From: Isochrysis galbana
Lineage: Eukaryota > Haptophyta > Isochrysidales > Isochrysidaceae
Assembly (NCBI GenBank): GCA_018136815.1
Contig: CM030931.1
Location: forward strand, 5,152,148 to 5,216,147
Direction of reading: 5' to 3'
Length of the DNA: 64,000 nucleotides
A model generated the notes under the pieces. The model saw only the letters and a program-made list of their open reading frames with translations, did not search any database and was not told the origin of the DNA. Position 1 is the first letter of the stretch; the number at the start of each line of letters is the position of its first letter. Below, piece after piece: positions 1-11,361 of this stretch. The position numbers and the translations under genes are program-made.

Positions 1-60
1 TCTTGGAGCCCCCGCTCCCGCCCCTCGTCTGACCCTTCTTGGCCTCCATCTGTGTGCAGG

Positions 61-230
61 CGACACTTCGCGCTCGACTACAGCAGCTCCGGTCCGAGCT
101 GCGTGAGGAGCAAGCCCGTGCGACTGAGTTTGCGACAAACTACGCCGCGGAGTCGCACAGGAGGCATCAACTCGCTACTCGGCTTTCGCAGAAGAGGGGA
201 GCTGTTGTGGCCACACGATGCGGCTCGTGA
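61..230 (+). CDS. last exon of a coiled-coil protein (5' part outside window)
   Basis: An intron 3' end (TGTGTGCAG) finishes at base 60, and an open frame runs from there to a TGA at 228-230. The roughly 56 residues are rich in Gln, Arg, Glu and Ala in a heptad-like pattern (LQQLRSELREEQ, then HRRHQLATRLSQKRG), which suggests the C-terminal end of a coiled coil. The rest of the gene lies before the window, so the family cannot be named. Function unknown. Confidence 0.5.
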
Positions 231-717
231 AGGCGCATGTTGTCGTCACTTCCACATACGGAAGAAGAGTTTGCATCGTGGAGGGATGCATTGGTGGTTG
301 TCTTATCCCCGATCGGCAGCGAGTGGCTTGAAAGAGTCTCCATGGAACGAAGATCGAGTTGACCGAACCGACCCCTCATCGCCAGCCAGCCGTCGATATT
401 GTTAGTGGACGTGTTGTTACACGTGTTGCTACAGCATGTGTAGTGTCATTCATGTGGCAATGTGTTGCCTGGTAGCTATAAGCTACAAGTACTACCAACA
501 AGATGTGCTCGACAAAAACTAGCAGCAAGCGGATACAACCTGCGTACCGGTTGGTGTTCTAGATGTAGGGTTTGATACGAACCGGGACAAGTTTTATCAT
601 TCACGCCGCGAAAGCTCCAAATGCGATACGAATAATAGCCAAATAAAAAGTGCTCTAAATGAGCAACATTTATATGCTTAATTTAATGCTCAAAATATTC
701 TTACCGCACACGCAACT
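231..717. other. 3' flank, no gene seen
   Basis: This stretch follows the coiled-coil exon. It becomes AT-leaning towards 590-700 and shows no coding pattern, RNA gene or repeat structure that I recognise. Confidence 0.4.
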
Positions 718-1135
718 ACGTTTATACTTGGTTCACCCATGGGGGGGCACGAGACCCGCCCCCCCCTTTCCACTCCTCCACTGCTGTGGGAGAGGAACCA
801 CCCATCCTCCTGGACATGCCCTATGGCTTGCCGGGAGCAGGCGTCACTGCGCCTGCTGATGTTGACCCACTCTCTCGCCCTCACAGACTCGCTTGGTATT
901 TGGTTCGCTCGCCCTGGCCCGTCGTGGCCAGCCCATTGCTCCAATCCCTCCTCCCTTCCCGGTCGACAGGGAGACAGATGCGCCATCGCGAGTGCCGCAG
1001 GAGATGGGGGAAGGGAGCGCGAAGAAGGGGGTGTGAGCTGCTGTTGGCGTGCCTCTCTGCGATCGCGGGAGAAAATTTTCCCCCGATTGCTATCGGGGGG
1101 GCCTGATAGCTATCGGGGGGCGTTGGCTCCTGGGG
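718..1135 (+). repeat. GC-rich dispersed repeat, 'TATACTTGG' family
   Basis: The copy starts with a near-palindrome around GTTTATACTTGGTT, followed by CACCCATGGGGGGGCACGAG and a series of short GC hairpins. The same order of motifs occurs at 50095-50520, and fragments are seen near 3570-3650 (reverse) and 15535-15560 (reverse). It has no coding capacity, so it is probably a non-autonomous transposable element. After about 1065 come short ATCGGGGGG repeats and AT-rich DNA. Confidence 0.6.
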
Positions 1136-1531
1136 GGCAACATATAGTTATTTATATTCAAAAAAAAATCTTGAAGATGCCTACTGCTATTGCTACCCAC
1201 TGCCCTTTCCGCGTGGGTTCCCCTCGACAACGCATATAGTTATTTATATTTAACTAAGATATTAATTATCTAGATAGATAGGATGTTCCCACGTTTCCAC
1301 CTCGAGCCTCGAGCGCACGCTGGAGCTTCTCCACTGATTATACCACCGCCATGCACATTCGGAATTTGCACGATAAGATACTGTAGGCAAACTTGCGGAA
1401 ACTCAAGGAATAGACGTGTAAGCCGCGCGTGGCCTCCGCTTCCCTCCCCTCGCTATGCGCGCCCCTCGGTATTGGCCTTGAAGTAGCACTAGGGGACACC
1501 GTCTAAAGTAAGGTAGATTCCCAGTTTGATT
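1136..1531. other. intergenic, AT-rich patch
   Basis: The first part holds A-runs and TTATTTATATT repeats (1140-1280). The remainder is ordinary intergenic DNA at the 3' side of the membrane-protein gene. No gene is seen. Confidence 0.35.
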
Positions 1532-2869
1532 CTAGTACAACACGCACCTTGGCCTTCTTCGACCTGAGTCGGGGGCTTGGTGAGGCCGCCTCGTCTCAAA
1601 TGCGTCGCTTCTTGTGAAGGTATAGAGGCGGGATGGTGCGATAGTTGGCAGCAAATAGGCAAACGTTGGGTAAGCAACGAGAGAAGAATCACTTCGTGCA
1701 CGATGACAGAATGTAGGCTTGGGGCCATCCTCTTTCCGATTTGTCAGGCGGCAGGGGCGTACTGCATCATATGCTCCGAGTACATCTCTACTTCCCGGCT
1801 GAAGATGATCGGGCCTTTCCTCTTCGCAGTATGTCCATTTGGCGAGCTTGCTCGCATCGCCAAGCTGGCGTTGGTCTTCCTGCCATCCGCGCCGCGCAGA
1901 GTTAGCCTGCAATGATTTGATACACGAGGCACGAGCGAGTTGACGCATGAGACTTTGTGAGTCGGTGGTAGTCGAATGTGCATTGATATGAATAGTATAC
2001 TTTGTCCTCAACAACATTGCCACCGCCCAACACAAGTATGTCCAAAGCGACTTCACGAGAACCAAACTCGATGGGCCTGCGGGAGGTACGAAAAGACATT
2101 GGTCGGCCATCGATCACTCTCTGTGTGCTTCATGTGCGTACCCACATCTCTGCGGAAGCTGGCCAGTGTAGTGTGTGTCGCGGCGCGCCAGTACCTGTGA
2201 GAGCACCCCACTGCAGCATCGCCAAGCTCAAAAAATCACCGAAATGGAAGACTTCGCCTGTGCAAAGTTGCTCGCAGAGCTGCTCGAGCATAGCAAGCGA
2301 CCTGAGCAGAAATGTTTGGTATCAGGCAAGGCCTGGTAAAGTGGACAATGCGTGAAAGATCATGCGGTGGGGCAGGTGGCCTCATCAGAGCAGCGGCTCA
2401 ACCGAAGGGAGGCCACGCACCAGAAGCAGCCGTACACCTTTCGGACATCCTTACTTGTAAGCTGTGTCTGACTCTGCTTTGAGGAGGAGTTGCCAATTAG
2501 GTCTGACATGACGACAACGAGGACAGCACCAAGTATAGGAGCCAAGGCCCACCTCGGTTGGCGGTTGCGCTCAGTGAGAGGCAGTAGCCTCGGAATGAGA
2601 ACAACGAGGGTCATCACGCCCAGATCCCACCACTCGCTCCTCCTGCCTTGTGAATTCGTGGAGGCGGACAGGTTGGTGTAGTCTCGCAGGTCCGAGATTA
2701 TACTCGCGTACGTGCCGCCTAGCATGAGCGGAGTGAGGCAGGAGGTGTGGAAGAGGACGCGGGCGAATCTGCGAGGCTGGCTGCCGTAGGAGGCAGCGAG
2801 GATGGCAGCCACGCCGCTGAGCAGAAAGCCAGCGGTGTAGACGTCGTTGAAGCCGGCGAGCTCCATCAT
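1532..2869 (-). CDS. multi-pass membrane protein, paralog A
   Basis: Three exons give a 366-residue protein: 2869-2421, 2301-2195 and 2076-1532. Intron 1 (GTGCGT...CAG) splits a Trp codon after two bases. Intron 2 (GTACTG...CAG) splits a Gly codon after one base. Both borders have the same phase and the same flanking residue in the gene at 11362-12646, which also shares an EQLC motif early in exon 2, so the two are paralogs. I see about six hydrophobic segments (residues ~10-30, 38-60, 85-100, 108-128, and two near the exon 2/3 junction) followed by a polar tail of about 140 residues. An earlier in-frame start at 2989 would add only low-complexity Glu/Arg/Gly sequence, so I prefer the Met at 2869. 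I do not recognise the family and give no function. Confidence 0.6.
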
Positions 2870-2924
2870 ACGGCTCCGGCTGTCCTCGATGACCCTTCTC
2901 CTGTCCCACAGGCACAGTTCTGCT

Positions 2925-3250
2925 CGAGCTCTCTGCCCTTCTCCCTCCCTCCCTCTCTCTTTGCCTCCCTCTCTCTCTCTCCCCTCCACTCGCTCTCCTA
3001 ACCTCCTCTCTCCCTTCCTCCTCTTCTCCCCACCCGTCCCTTTATTTCGCTCTCTCCATCTTTTCTTCTTGTCCTCCCCCCTCCCCCTCCCCCCTTCTCC
3101 TTCGTCCGCCTGGTGTTCCTCTCTCTCCGTCCGACGCTCTCAAGCGGTGGCCTTCCAGACCTCTCTCTTCCTTTCTAACGAGCGGGAAAATCTACGCGCG
3201 CGGGGGGGGGGCGGGGGGCGGGGGGCGGGCGGGGGGCGGGGGAGAGAGAT
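2925..3250. promoter_or_regulatory. CT-rich tract and G-run block upstream of paralog A
   Basis: Directly upstream of the minus-strand start at 2869 lies a long pyrimidine tract (plus strand, about 2930-3130). It is followed by runs of G separated by single C (about 3200-3245) that could form G-quadruplexes. Similar tracts lie beside other start codons in this window, so this is probably the promoter/5'UTR region. That role is inferred from position only. Confidence 0.4.
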
Positions 3251-3354
3251 CAGAGGACGGGATGGAGATCTCGATCTCTCGATCTCAAGGGAGGAGGAAA
3301 GGCGTCTCCTTGATTGGGTCTGCCCCATCTGGCACCGTCAATGAGAGAGGTTTG

Positions 3355-3650
3355 GGGGCGGCGTCTCTGTAGAAGAAGGTGCGAGATGGATATGGCTCAA
3401 AGAGGAAAGAGGGGGAAACGGTACGAAATAGGGATCATCGATCAAAGAGATGGAGGGGAGATCATGGGGGGAGGGGAGGGGGCCGAGCGAGGTTTGGGGT
3501 GGCGTCTCTGTGCTCCACCCAATGGAAAGGTGCGAGATGGATATGGCTCAAAGAGGAAAGAGGCCATGGCAGGGGAGGAGTGGAGAGAGGGGGGGGGCTC
3601 GTGCCCCATCATGGGCGAACTAAGTATAAACATAGTTGAGGCGAGGGCAC
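3355..3650. repeat. spaced direct repeat and reverse fragment of the TATACTTGG repeat
   Basis: A segment of about 45 bases (GGTGCGAGATGGATATGGCT and flanks) occurs at ~3379-3412 and again at ~3528-3562. At 3590-3645 the sequence reads, in reverse, as the start of the dispersed repeat seen at 718 and 50095 (GGGCGAACTAAGTATAAAC). No gene is seen here. Confidence 0.5.
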
Positions 3651-4227
3651 GAGGGCACAGAGGGCGAATGTAGGATGATGCGACGGTGACTAGCGTACAA
3701 GGAGGGGGCATAGAAACCCAGACGATTTCTAAAAGAAAAGGATCGATCGCGGATGCGACGTGGCTGGGCTGGGGCGCCTGGCTGTGGCTTCATAGGGTGC
3801 TTTACTTTAGGCCTAGGTTGGGCGGCTTCCGCGTAGGACTTTTGTGAAGGTGTCGTTGTTGGATTGGAAGCCTGAAAGGCTCCTCGAATTGTTTGTTGTG
3901 TGAAGTGCCTGCCCACGAGGGGTGCGCTGCTCGTAGGAGTTGCCGCTCCATGGGGGTGCTCCATGGGGGTGACAGCTGAGCTGCCACCCTCCATGTGGCA
4001 TGTGGAGTCCTTGATCGGGTGGCGGGGCCACAGTATTCATTTCATTATGTAATAGAGATGATTGTAGAGGCCCCGCACCATCCACACTCCCCCCCCATAT
4101 CACACACAGGGGTATCTCTTGTTTTGGTCCAACTTGGCCGACGCGTGCCATCCATTTTCGCCCGGGGTGGGGTGGCTCCTGAAGAGAAAAAGGAGAGCAA
4201 TTGGAAGAGATGTTGACCATCCCTAGT
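3651..4227. other. 3' flank of UFL1, no gene seen
   Basis: This is ordinary sequence between a repeat fragment and the UFL1 stop codon. A minus-strand open frame (3994-3620) ends in repeat DNA and has no recognisable domain, so it was not called. Confidence 0.35.
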
Positions 4228-7115
4228 CTAGCTCTTCCTGAGTCCAAGTTGTCGGATGATCTCCAACTCGTCTTGCAACTCGGACTGGACATCGGAGTCC
4301 GCATTGACAAGTGAGCTCTGAACCATCCCCTGCACACAAGCGGTGCGGTAATTGCACGTCATGGTTTGGATGGCACTCGCAACGCTGAGTAGGCATGTTG
4401 AGGTGCAAGATCAGTCCATCCGCCGGCATCTAGCAGCGCATCGTGCGTGCTCATCGAGTTCACTACGCACCTGGTAGCGAACAAGCTGCGCGTGCGTCTC
4501 CTCACTCAGTTTCGGGCGCAAGTGATCCAGCAGTGTGGGGACGAGGCGGCCGGGCACGGCAAGAAACAAGCCTGCGGGTTGGTTGGTGTGGTGAAAATAG
4601 GCACGGCGCAGGGGCCGGCGCAGGGGCCGGTGCAAGGGAGCTTACGCGTGCGCTGCGCTGGCGACATGTGCGCCCTTCCCAGACATCGGAGAAGGGATTG
4701 GGGTGAGGTCACAAAATTGAGGAAAGGGGGGGGATTCTTGCCGCACCATGGTGCTCAATCTCCAGCAGCAGAGCTGCAAGGTGTAGCACGACGGCTGGTT
4801 GCACCTCCACCAAGATCTGTTCCCTCAAGGCGGCACGCGCAGTAGCGAGCGCCGCCTTCTCCTTTTTTCTATCGAGACGCGGGCTCTGTTCACCGAGAAC
4901 CTCGTCTGCCGTCCACGCGGCCGCGAGGAAGGCTTCGAGAGTCGTCGATTTGGAAGAGAGGGCCGACTCAAGGGACTGCGCACGGTCAGTGGAGGCACGC
5001 GGTGATCCGAGCGCGCTCGCGGCCGGAACCGTGACAACTCAGCAGGCGGCTCGCGTACATACCTGCAATGCCTCCCGAGCCTTGGTGGCCTTGACGGCGC
5101 CGAGGAGCTCCTTCCTGGCCGCCGCTGACTTGTCGTTGGCTAGCGCCTCAGCGCGCTCAGCCTCCATTCCGCCAGCGAGTGCCTCGCAGCGCAGGAGGCA
5201 CGCGAGCCAGTCGGCGCCGCCCGTCTTGACGAGCGCCTTGTCTAGTGCCTCGACCTACGGCAATCGAGACGGGTGAGGGTAAGTGCGGGTGGAGGGCCGG
5301 GCGAAGGTGAGCGACCCGTGGAAGCGTTATCGGCAGGCTGGCGCCGCCACGCGTGCACACCTGTGGCGCAGAGAGACTCTTGTCCTCCGCCATCTCCTGC
5401 ATCGCCTTCGCCGACATCTGGAAGTTGGTTGCGGCGGTGGCGAGGGCCTCCTGCGCGGCGAGCACGGCGCGGCGCCGCTCGCTCGCACCCGCCTCGGCCA
5501 GCCGCGCACGCTCCACTGCGAGGCGCTGCTCCAGCCGGGGGAGCAGGTGCTCAGCGAGAGCCTCGACTAGCCCCTCGACATCATCCAGGTCGGGACGGAA
5601 TTCGACCAACGCGGACCTCAAGCTGGGCAGCAGACTGATCGGGCGGCCACCGCCACCCGATGCGTCATCTTCGTCGCTGGCGTCGGCGCCGCCACCGCCG
5701 CCACCCTTCTTGCCACTCTTGCCCTTCTTACCTCCCTTGCCCTTCTTGCCGCCTTTGCCCCGCGTGTCATCATCGGAAGAGTCTTCAAGCACCGAGCCCG
5801 AGAGCATCGCGTCCAGCTGCGCCTCGCGCTTGGCCACCTTGCTGCCGCCGCCACCACTGACCTTACTTTGGCACTTGACCCCCTTGCCCGCCTTACCGCC
5901 CCGGCCAGCCGCCTCGTCGCCGCCCTCGCCGGCAACCGGCGGCCGGCTGCGGCCCAACGCAGTAGCCACCGCCTCCTTGGCAGCAGCCGCAGCGACCGCG
6001 TCGAGCCGTGGTGAAAACTCGTCGATGAGCGCGCCGCTCACAAGAAGCCCGGGCGCAATGTGCACGCATCGTCCCGCCGCGAGCGCGCTAGCCAGACCCT
6101 GCGCCTTGGCGGTCATCTGCTCCAAGTCTTCGTCGGTGAGAACGCAGTCGAAATACGCGCGCAGGTCGGCCGCTCCAGTGCCGGTCGCACCGATCGCCTC
6201 CTCGATGCTCGCTTCAGCGGAGGCGAGAAGCTCGGGCCGCATATAGCAGGAGGCGAGGGCGACGCCCTCCGGGCACTCGGCCCGCAAGTATGCTAGTGGG
6301 TCACGCACTGACATGCGCGCGAGCGCCGAATATTCGACGACGCCGTTGCGCTCAAGCGCGCCGCCGACGGCAGCTGCTTGGCCCGCTGCGTGCACAGCAG
6401 GCGTGTAGCTGTTCCTAGCCATGAGGGTACCGGGCAGGCGGCCGTTGGCGTGCATCGCGCCGAGCGCTTCGTGGAAGAGCGTCTCGTCGAAGCCGTGCGC
6501 CTTGCCAACCGCAGCGAGCGAGACGGGCTTGAGGACGGCGGAGAGGACGCCGCGCACTCTCGCTTCATGCCGTGCAGCGTACGCGCCCGTGTACAGGCTG
6601 CCTCCTGAGAGTTTGGCGTGGACGAGCGTGCCCAGACGCGGCTCGATGATGCGCGAGCGCACGTAGTCAGCACTCAGAGTGTATTGCACCGCCAGCTCCG
6701 CCAAAGAGAGCCTGCCCACTGCCTGCAGAGAAGAGTCAATCTCCTCTGCCAGCCGGCGCAGATACTCCTCGGTGATCAGCTCGCCTCCCACCCTGTGCAG
6801 GCCGTCTGAGGCGGCACGGGCGGCGAGCAACGCCTCGACCGCCCTTTCAATGTGTGGCAGGTCGACATTGAGCAGCGCCGGCAGCTCGGCCACGTTGAGG
6901 CGGCCACCAGCGAGAGAGAGCTCCTCCCACACCTCTGCTTGCAGCCGAAGAGGAGTGAGATACTCCTTGCCGTTTGTGGTGAAGAGGACGTCGAGGAGAG
7001 AGGAGGAGCGTAGGAGGGAGACGAGCTCGATCACATTGGGCTCGGACAGCCGGTGCGCGCACGGTGCAGCCTGCACTGCCGCGAGCTCCGCCTGCAGCGC
7101 CGCCAGCTCGTCCAT
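4228..7115 (-). CDS. UFL1: E3 UFM1-protein ligase 1
   Basis: Five exons (7115-5361, 5254-5063, 4975-4747, 4571-4471, 4329-4228) join in phase to give 792 residues, close to the usual ~790-795 for UFL1. All introns are GT-AG. UFL1 transfers the ubiquitin-like modifier UFM1 to targets at the ER and ribosome, acting as a scaffold with DDRGK1 rather than through a RING or HECT domain. The N-terminal part shows family motifs such as RLSEPN.IEL, GKEYLTP, GGRLNV and LNVDLPHIE. A Lys/Gly/Ser-rich basic linker (about residues 440-510) matches the low-complexity stretch of the animal protein. The last exons carry PGRLVPTLLDHL and a charged C-terminus ending RQLGLRKS. Start chosen: the Met at 7115 gives the conserved start of the domain; the open frame extends upstream only through 5'UTR and a transposon. 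Confidence 0.93.
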
Positions 7116-7289
7116 CCTCTCTCTCTCTGTCTGCCTCGCGGCGGCGGCGGCGGCGGCGGCGGCGAGCCACGAGGGCCGCAGAGAGGGGGGGGAGGGCGCG
7201 GCGCTAAATTGGGAGAGGGGGGGGAGGGGGGCCTCGCGTCTTTTTATGGCTCCTGACGATGAAAAAAAAAAGGGTGGGGGGCTCGGTCG

Positions 7290-8228
7290 CCTAGCTGGGA
7301 AACACGTGTTTACCGTGTTTCTACGAAAGCCAAACACAGCCGTGTTTTGCCGTGTTTCAAACCCCCTCCTGTTTGGCCGCCGTGTTTCTAGCAGCAGGCC
7401 AGTGGCTAGCGGCGTGCGCGCGCAGTACTGCCGCGCCGCTGCGCCGCTCCACACGACAACCAATGCACCGCCACAGCGTGTGGTTGGGGTCTTCCTCGCC
7501 GAGGCCAAGGATGATGACGGATGCCCAAACCAAACTGCGTTGGTGCGCCTCGCGACAATGGATCGCTTGCGCACTTACTTACTGAAGGACAGGCTGACTC
7601 AGGCCGGTAGCGGGCGGGGAGCACGCCAACGGTGGTCATGCTTCCCGGCCTGCCACCTGCCACGCGCCACGCGCCAAGCGTGGCGGGCAGGGCCTCCTCG
7701 TCACATCATGCCTCGTCGTCGTCTTGCAGGACGGCCGCCCGCTGGCCTCGCTCGCGCTCCGTTGAGGAGTTGAGGAGCACGGCCCACTGCAGGGGCGCAA
7801 CGACCGTGGGTGCCCTCTCCTGCCGCGGGGTGTCGGTGTCTCGGCAGGGTCTGCCTCGTCTGCTCGTCTGCCTCGTCGCTCGTCGTTGCACGCGCGCGCG
7901 CGCCAGGAACGGTCGAGGTTGGGGTTGAACATGGGTGTGAGGGAGGAGAGGGGGGGGGGGTCGCGCACGGTCACAAGGGAGCGTAGCGCGGGGCTGCGCG
8001 CGGGAGGAGCGGAGCAGCGGAGCCGAGCGCATGGCATGTTGACAATCTACAAAGTACTATACTTAGAGAGAGTTACAGATATAGATAGTAGTAGGTAGAG
8101 GTAGAGGCCCCCCGCCCCCCCGCTCCCCCGCTGTGTCTGGGACTGTGTTTGGCTGTGTTTCTACGAAACCCAAACACAGACCGTGTTTCTTGTGTTTGGA
8201 GGAGCCCCGGCTGTGTTTCCCAGCTAGG
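7290..8228. mobile_element. non-autonomous DNA transposon with 8-bp target duplication
   Basis: The ends are inverted repeats: CCTAGCTGGGAAACAC at 7290-7305 and its complement ending at 8228. An exact 8-bp direct repeat, CTCGGTCG, flanks both sides (7282-7289 and 8229-8236). Each end holds several AAACAC/GTGTTT subterminal repeats that pair with each other. There is no transposase inside. An 8-bp duplication is typical of hAT-like elements, but the end sequence alone does not settle the superfamily. It lies about 175 bases upstream of the UFL1 start codon. Confidence 0.8.
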
Positions 8229-8394
8229 CTCGGTCGAGACCACCGGGCATGCCACATGCCATCGGCATGGGTGCGCTGCCCACTCCCACCGCGGTCCCGA
8301 TGGGGCCCGTCGCGTTGGCGACCGAAAAGGGGCCGACAAACGCCGGCCGCTCGCTGTATGAGACACCCTCGTCAACGCTCAACGCGCGAGCTGG

Positions 8395-8465
8395 GCAGTG
8401 GCAGTGGCAGTGGCAATGGCAATGGCAATGGGGCAGCTTTCGTTCTTATTCTTATTCTTATTCGT
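8395..8465 (+). repeat. two short tandem repeats
   Basis: A GGCAGT/GGCAAT hexamer array (about 8395-8430) is followed by a TTATTC hexamer array (about 8440-8462). Confidence 0.7.
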
Positions 8466-8577
8466 TCCGGTTCCGAAGTTCGAGGGCGCTTTTTGTGGTT
8501 TGTGGAATTTGTGGCGCGTGGCGCCAATCCTACAATCCTTGATCCTCGTGTACTGGTCTGAGGTGGTCGCATCCGCC

Positions 8578-9067
8578 CCCGGATGGGCCGTGAGGTCAAA
8601 GGCCGTCAGGTATCGGAGACCTTAGACTGATATCAGGACCTTAATATCAGGTAGGCACTAAGACTATAATGTATTATACTAGTAGTATTACACTACACCA
8701 GACACTAACGAAAACGTACAAACCAGAAACCAGCTCGTCCTCAAGCAAGGCTCATCGACGACCATCTCCATCCAACTATCCCAAGCTGCAAGCTCGCCCA
8801 TCACCATCAAGGCAACACGGTTATTTAGACTCAAACTCCCACGGTCTTGCAACCCTAGGCCTTCGAGCAGCCCTCAACTTCTAAACCTAGTTCAACCGAT
8901 TTATTCCTACGTCGAATTTAGGTCAATTTTAATGTTAGCGTTTACCCTTGTAATGCATAGTCACGTAGCCCGCGGCCCTTAGTATCAGGTATCAGGCTGA
9001 TTATCAGGTCTAGAGGACCTAATATCATGATATCAGGACCTAATATAAGGCTGACGGCCCATCCGGG
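8578..9067. mobile_element. 490-bp MITE with 8-bp target duplication
   Basis: The terminal inverted repeats are CCCGGATGGGCCGT at 8578-8591 and its exact complement at 9054-9067. The 8-bp direct repeat CATCCGCC flanks the element at 8570-8577 and 9068-9075. Subterminal TATCAGGACCT repeats occur inside both ends. The centre is AT-rich and has no meaningful ORF, so this is a non-autonomous element mobilised by a transposase encoded elsewhere. Confidence 0.8.
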
Positions 9068-9075
9068 CATCCGCC

Positions 9076-10446
9076 GCGGGAGCATCCGCGCGCGCGCGCG
9101 CTATGTCTATGTCCCGCACTGCTGTCGCATCCAAAGTATTTTATATACTCTAGGCGGATGCGGTGCTTCTATCAATGTGTAGTGTGTGAGAAAAATTGAG
9201 TGAGTTTTGTTTTTGCCAATGAGTTGCCTCGAAGCTCCGCCGCATTGCACGCCGCATTTGTTTGTTTGTCCTTATTTGTTTCATTGATTTGTTTGTGCTT
9301 TGTTTGTGCGATGTTGCGTCAATTTTCGGAGTTTTCTTGTTGGTGAGTGAGTGATGTGGGGTGGTGTCTTGTGGGTCCTCGTCGCGATGTAGCGCGCCCT
9401 TTCCCCCCCTCTCAAGACTTCTCTTCACTCCATGCCCTAGCCCCGCTGAGACTTGCCCCACGATCAAGCATTATCCGCTTGATTCCACGGTTCAAAGATC
9501 AAAGACATCCCTCACTCACCCGCACGCCCTCGCCACACATCTTGCCAGCCATCACACTCACAACACACAAGCCCGCACATGCGCATGGTGCACTTGCCCG
9601 TCTCACTCATCAACCCGCTCTGACCCATGGGATGAGCATGGCTCGCCTTTGTGGTGACGAGCGCGGTCAGCATCGGACTTTCGGTTCGAAGAACTTTTCG
9701 AAATGATTCGTACAGATGAGAAATACGAAACTGACTTCGAGCATTACCACCAAATACTCTCCAGTTTACGAGATCATACGCACCAAGTTTACCTTGGCAT
9801 TTTGAAAAGATATGAAGCGTTGAATGTTGAATGATACTCCTATCAGTGCAACTACCGATACTCGCAGAGTGTGGTTCTTGTACTGTGATATCTACATTGA
9901 GATTATCACGACCTTCTTAATGCTTATTTGGCTGTTTGTTCTTTTACTCAACACCCCTTTGCGCCCCCCTCCCCCTCCGCACGCTCCCTCCCCGTATCCC
10001 CCCTCCGATATTTCCCTCCCCCGTGTCTCCCTGTGTTCTGTGTTGTTTTTTTACCCTGTGTATATCGCCTGTTGGTGACCTGCAGCCCTGAGTATCCCCA
10101 AAGCCCCAAGTCTTCCGAGTTATCCTTTCAAGTCTACGAGTCCCTACGAGTCCGCCCAAGCCAGCGGTATCTGCTCACCGCGCCCTTTTCTACGTCCTCC
10201 GTCCCTCCGATTCGCGTTCCGTGCCACTTTTCCGCCCATTTCTCATGCCCGTCATATGCCTTCCCCGTTCTCCCGATGAGCCCGTTCCGGGCTCCCCGGA
10301 TGGACCGTGCGCCGCGCTAGCCGCCGGTGCGCCCTCGCGGCTCGTTTCCAAAGAGGAAACGAGCTTCGCTCCGACATAGTTGTAATGACAATGTACAGAC
10401 GTGAGAAAAATCCCATTTTTTTGCCTGGCGGTGTCGACGGCCCACG
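9076..10446. other. intergenic, no gene seen
   Basis: About 1.4 kb of mixed composition. Short ORFs here (for example the hydrophobic 84-residue frame at 9824-10078) are interrupted by C-runs and match nothing I know. No gene or RNA recognised. Confidence 0.35.
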
Positions 10447-10690
10447 TTACCACTTTAACGACAGGATCTCGTGCACCGTTGCCTCGACAGCTCCAGGTGA
10501 GTAGAATTTCAGCGTGTCCGCCCTGTCGCCTTCCTCAGAATCGAACAACCCTGGTGACAGTTGTTGCCGAGGAGCCTCGTGCTGGACGGCCAAGAAGTCT
10601 TCAAAAAGCGCCTGCGCTGCTCCGGTGTCAACGAGTCCGCGAACGCGATGCACTTGGTGACCGCCTCGGTAGATGGTACATGAGGCCCTG
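10447..10690 (-). other. possible short coding fragment with a DTGA motif
   Basis: On the minus strand a frame of about 80 residues ending at 10447 has non-repetitive, protein-like composition and contains RGLVDTGAAQ. The DTGA string resembles the active site of retroviral-type aspartic proteases, so this could be a remnant of a retroelement, or an exon of an unknown gene. Nothing nearby confirms either. Low confidence. Confidence 0.2.
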
Positions 10691-11361
10691 CGGTGGCAGC
10701 ACAGCGCGCGGAGAGGGATGTGTGACAATGCTCGCCACGATTCCCGAGCGCGCGGGTGGGTAGCCAGAGGGGCTGGGAGGAAGCGCACCGATAGTGTGGA
10801 TGGGGTTCTGCGCGTAGGAGCGCGTAGGCAGGCCGGTGTCATCCTCCTCAGGCTGGGGCTGGGGCTGGAAGTGATGTGGGGCAGGGCAGGGGGCCATGTG
10901 GTGTGGGCAGGTAAATGAAAAAACGGCAGAATGTGATGGCGCGAACGACCAGTGAGGCTGTCTTCCGGTGCCCTGTGGCCATTGGGATCGAACTCCACGG
11001 GCACAAGTCCGACCGATCGCCGCCGCGCTCTCGCTGGAGCGCGGCGAAGGTCGGCCTGTCGGGCGGGTCGGTCGCCATTGCTCTGCCTCGGATTCGGATT
11101 CGAGCGGGGGGAGAGGAGGGGAAATCTTCCCTCGGTCCCATGATAAAAAAAATTGGGCCTCCCGATCCTCCAGGGTTTTTTTTACCCACCCTCCCCCACC
11201 TCTACTACTAAAGGCTTAAGTAACGTAACTCTCATAATATCTCCATCGCGCTCCGAAAAAATTCACTTGGATACGAGCACATGGCGGGACAGATTCATCA
11301 AATTGATACATCGTTCGCACGTCGGCCTGAGGTGAGGGTCGCACCGGCTGAGCGATGCGCG

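Noticed and set aside
3620-3994. Minus-strand ORF with a KSYAEAAQ string resembling retroelement ORF1 proteins
   Set aside because: The string is short and common, the frame ends in repeat DNA, and no other retroelement feature is nearby.
5353-7773. Long plus-strand ORFs (297 and 364 residues) opposite UFL1
   Set aside because: They are antisense shadows of GC-rich UFL1 coding sequence, rich in Ser/Arg/Ala with no domain, while the minus strand gives a full UFL1.
9824-10078. Hydrophobic 84-residue ORF as a small membrane protein
   Set aside because: Only the first 45 residues are hydrophobic; the rest translates C-runs, and there is no supporting context.
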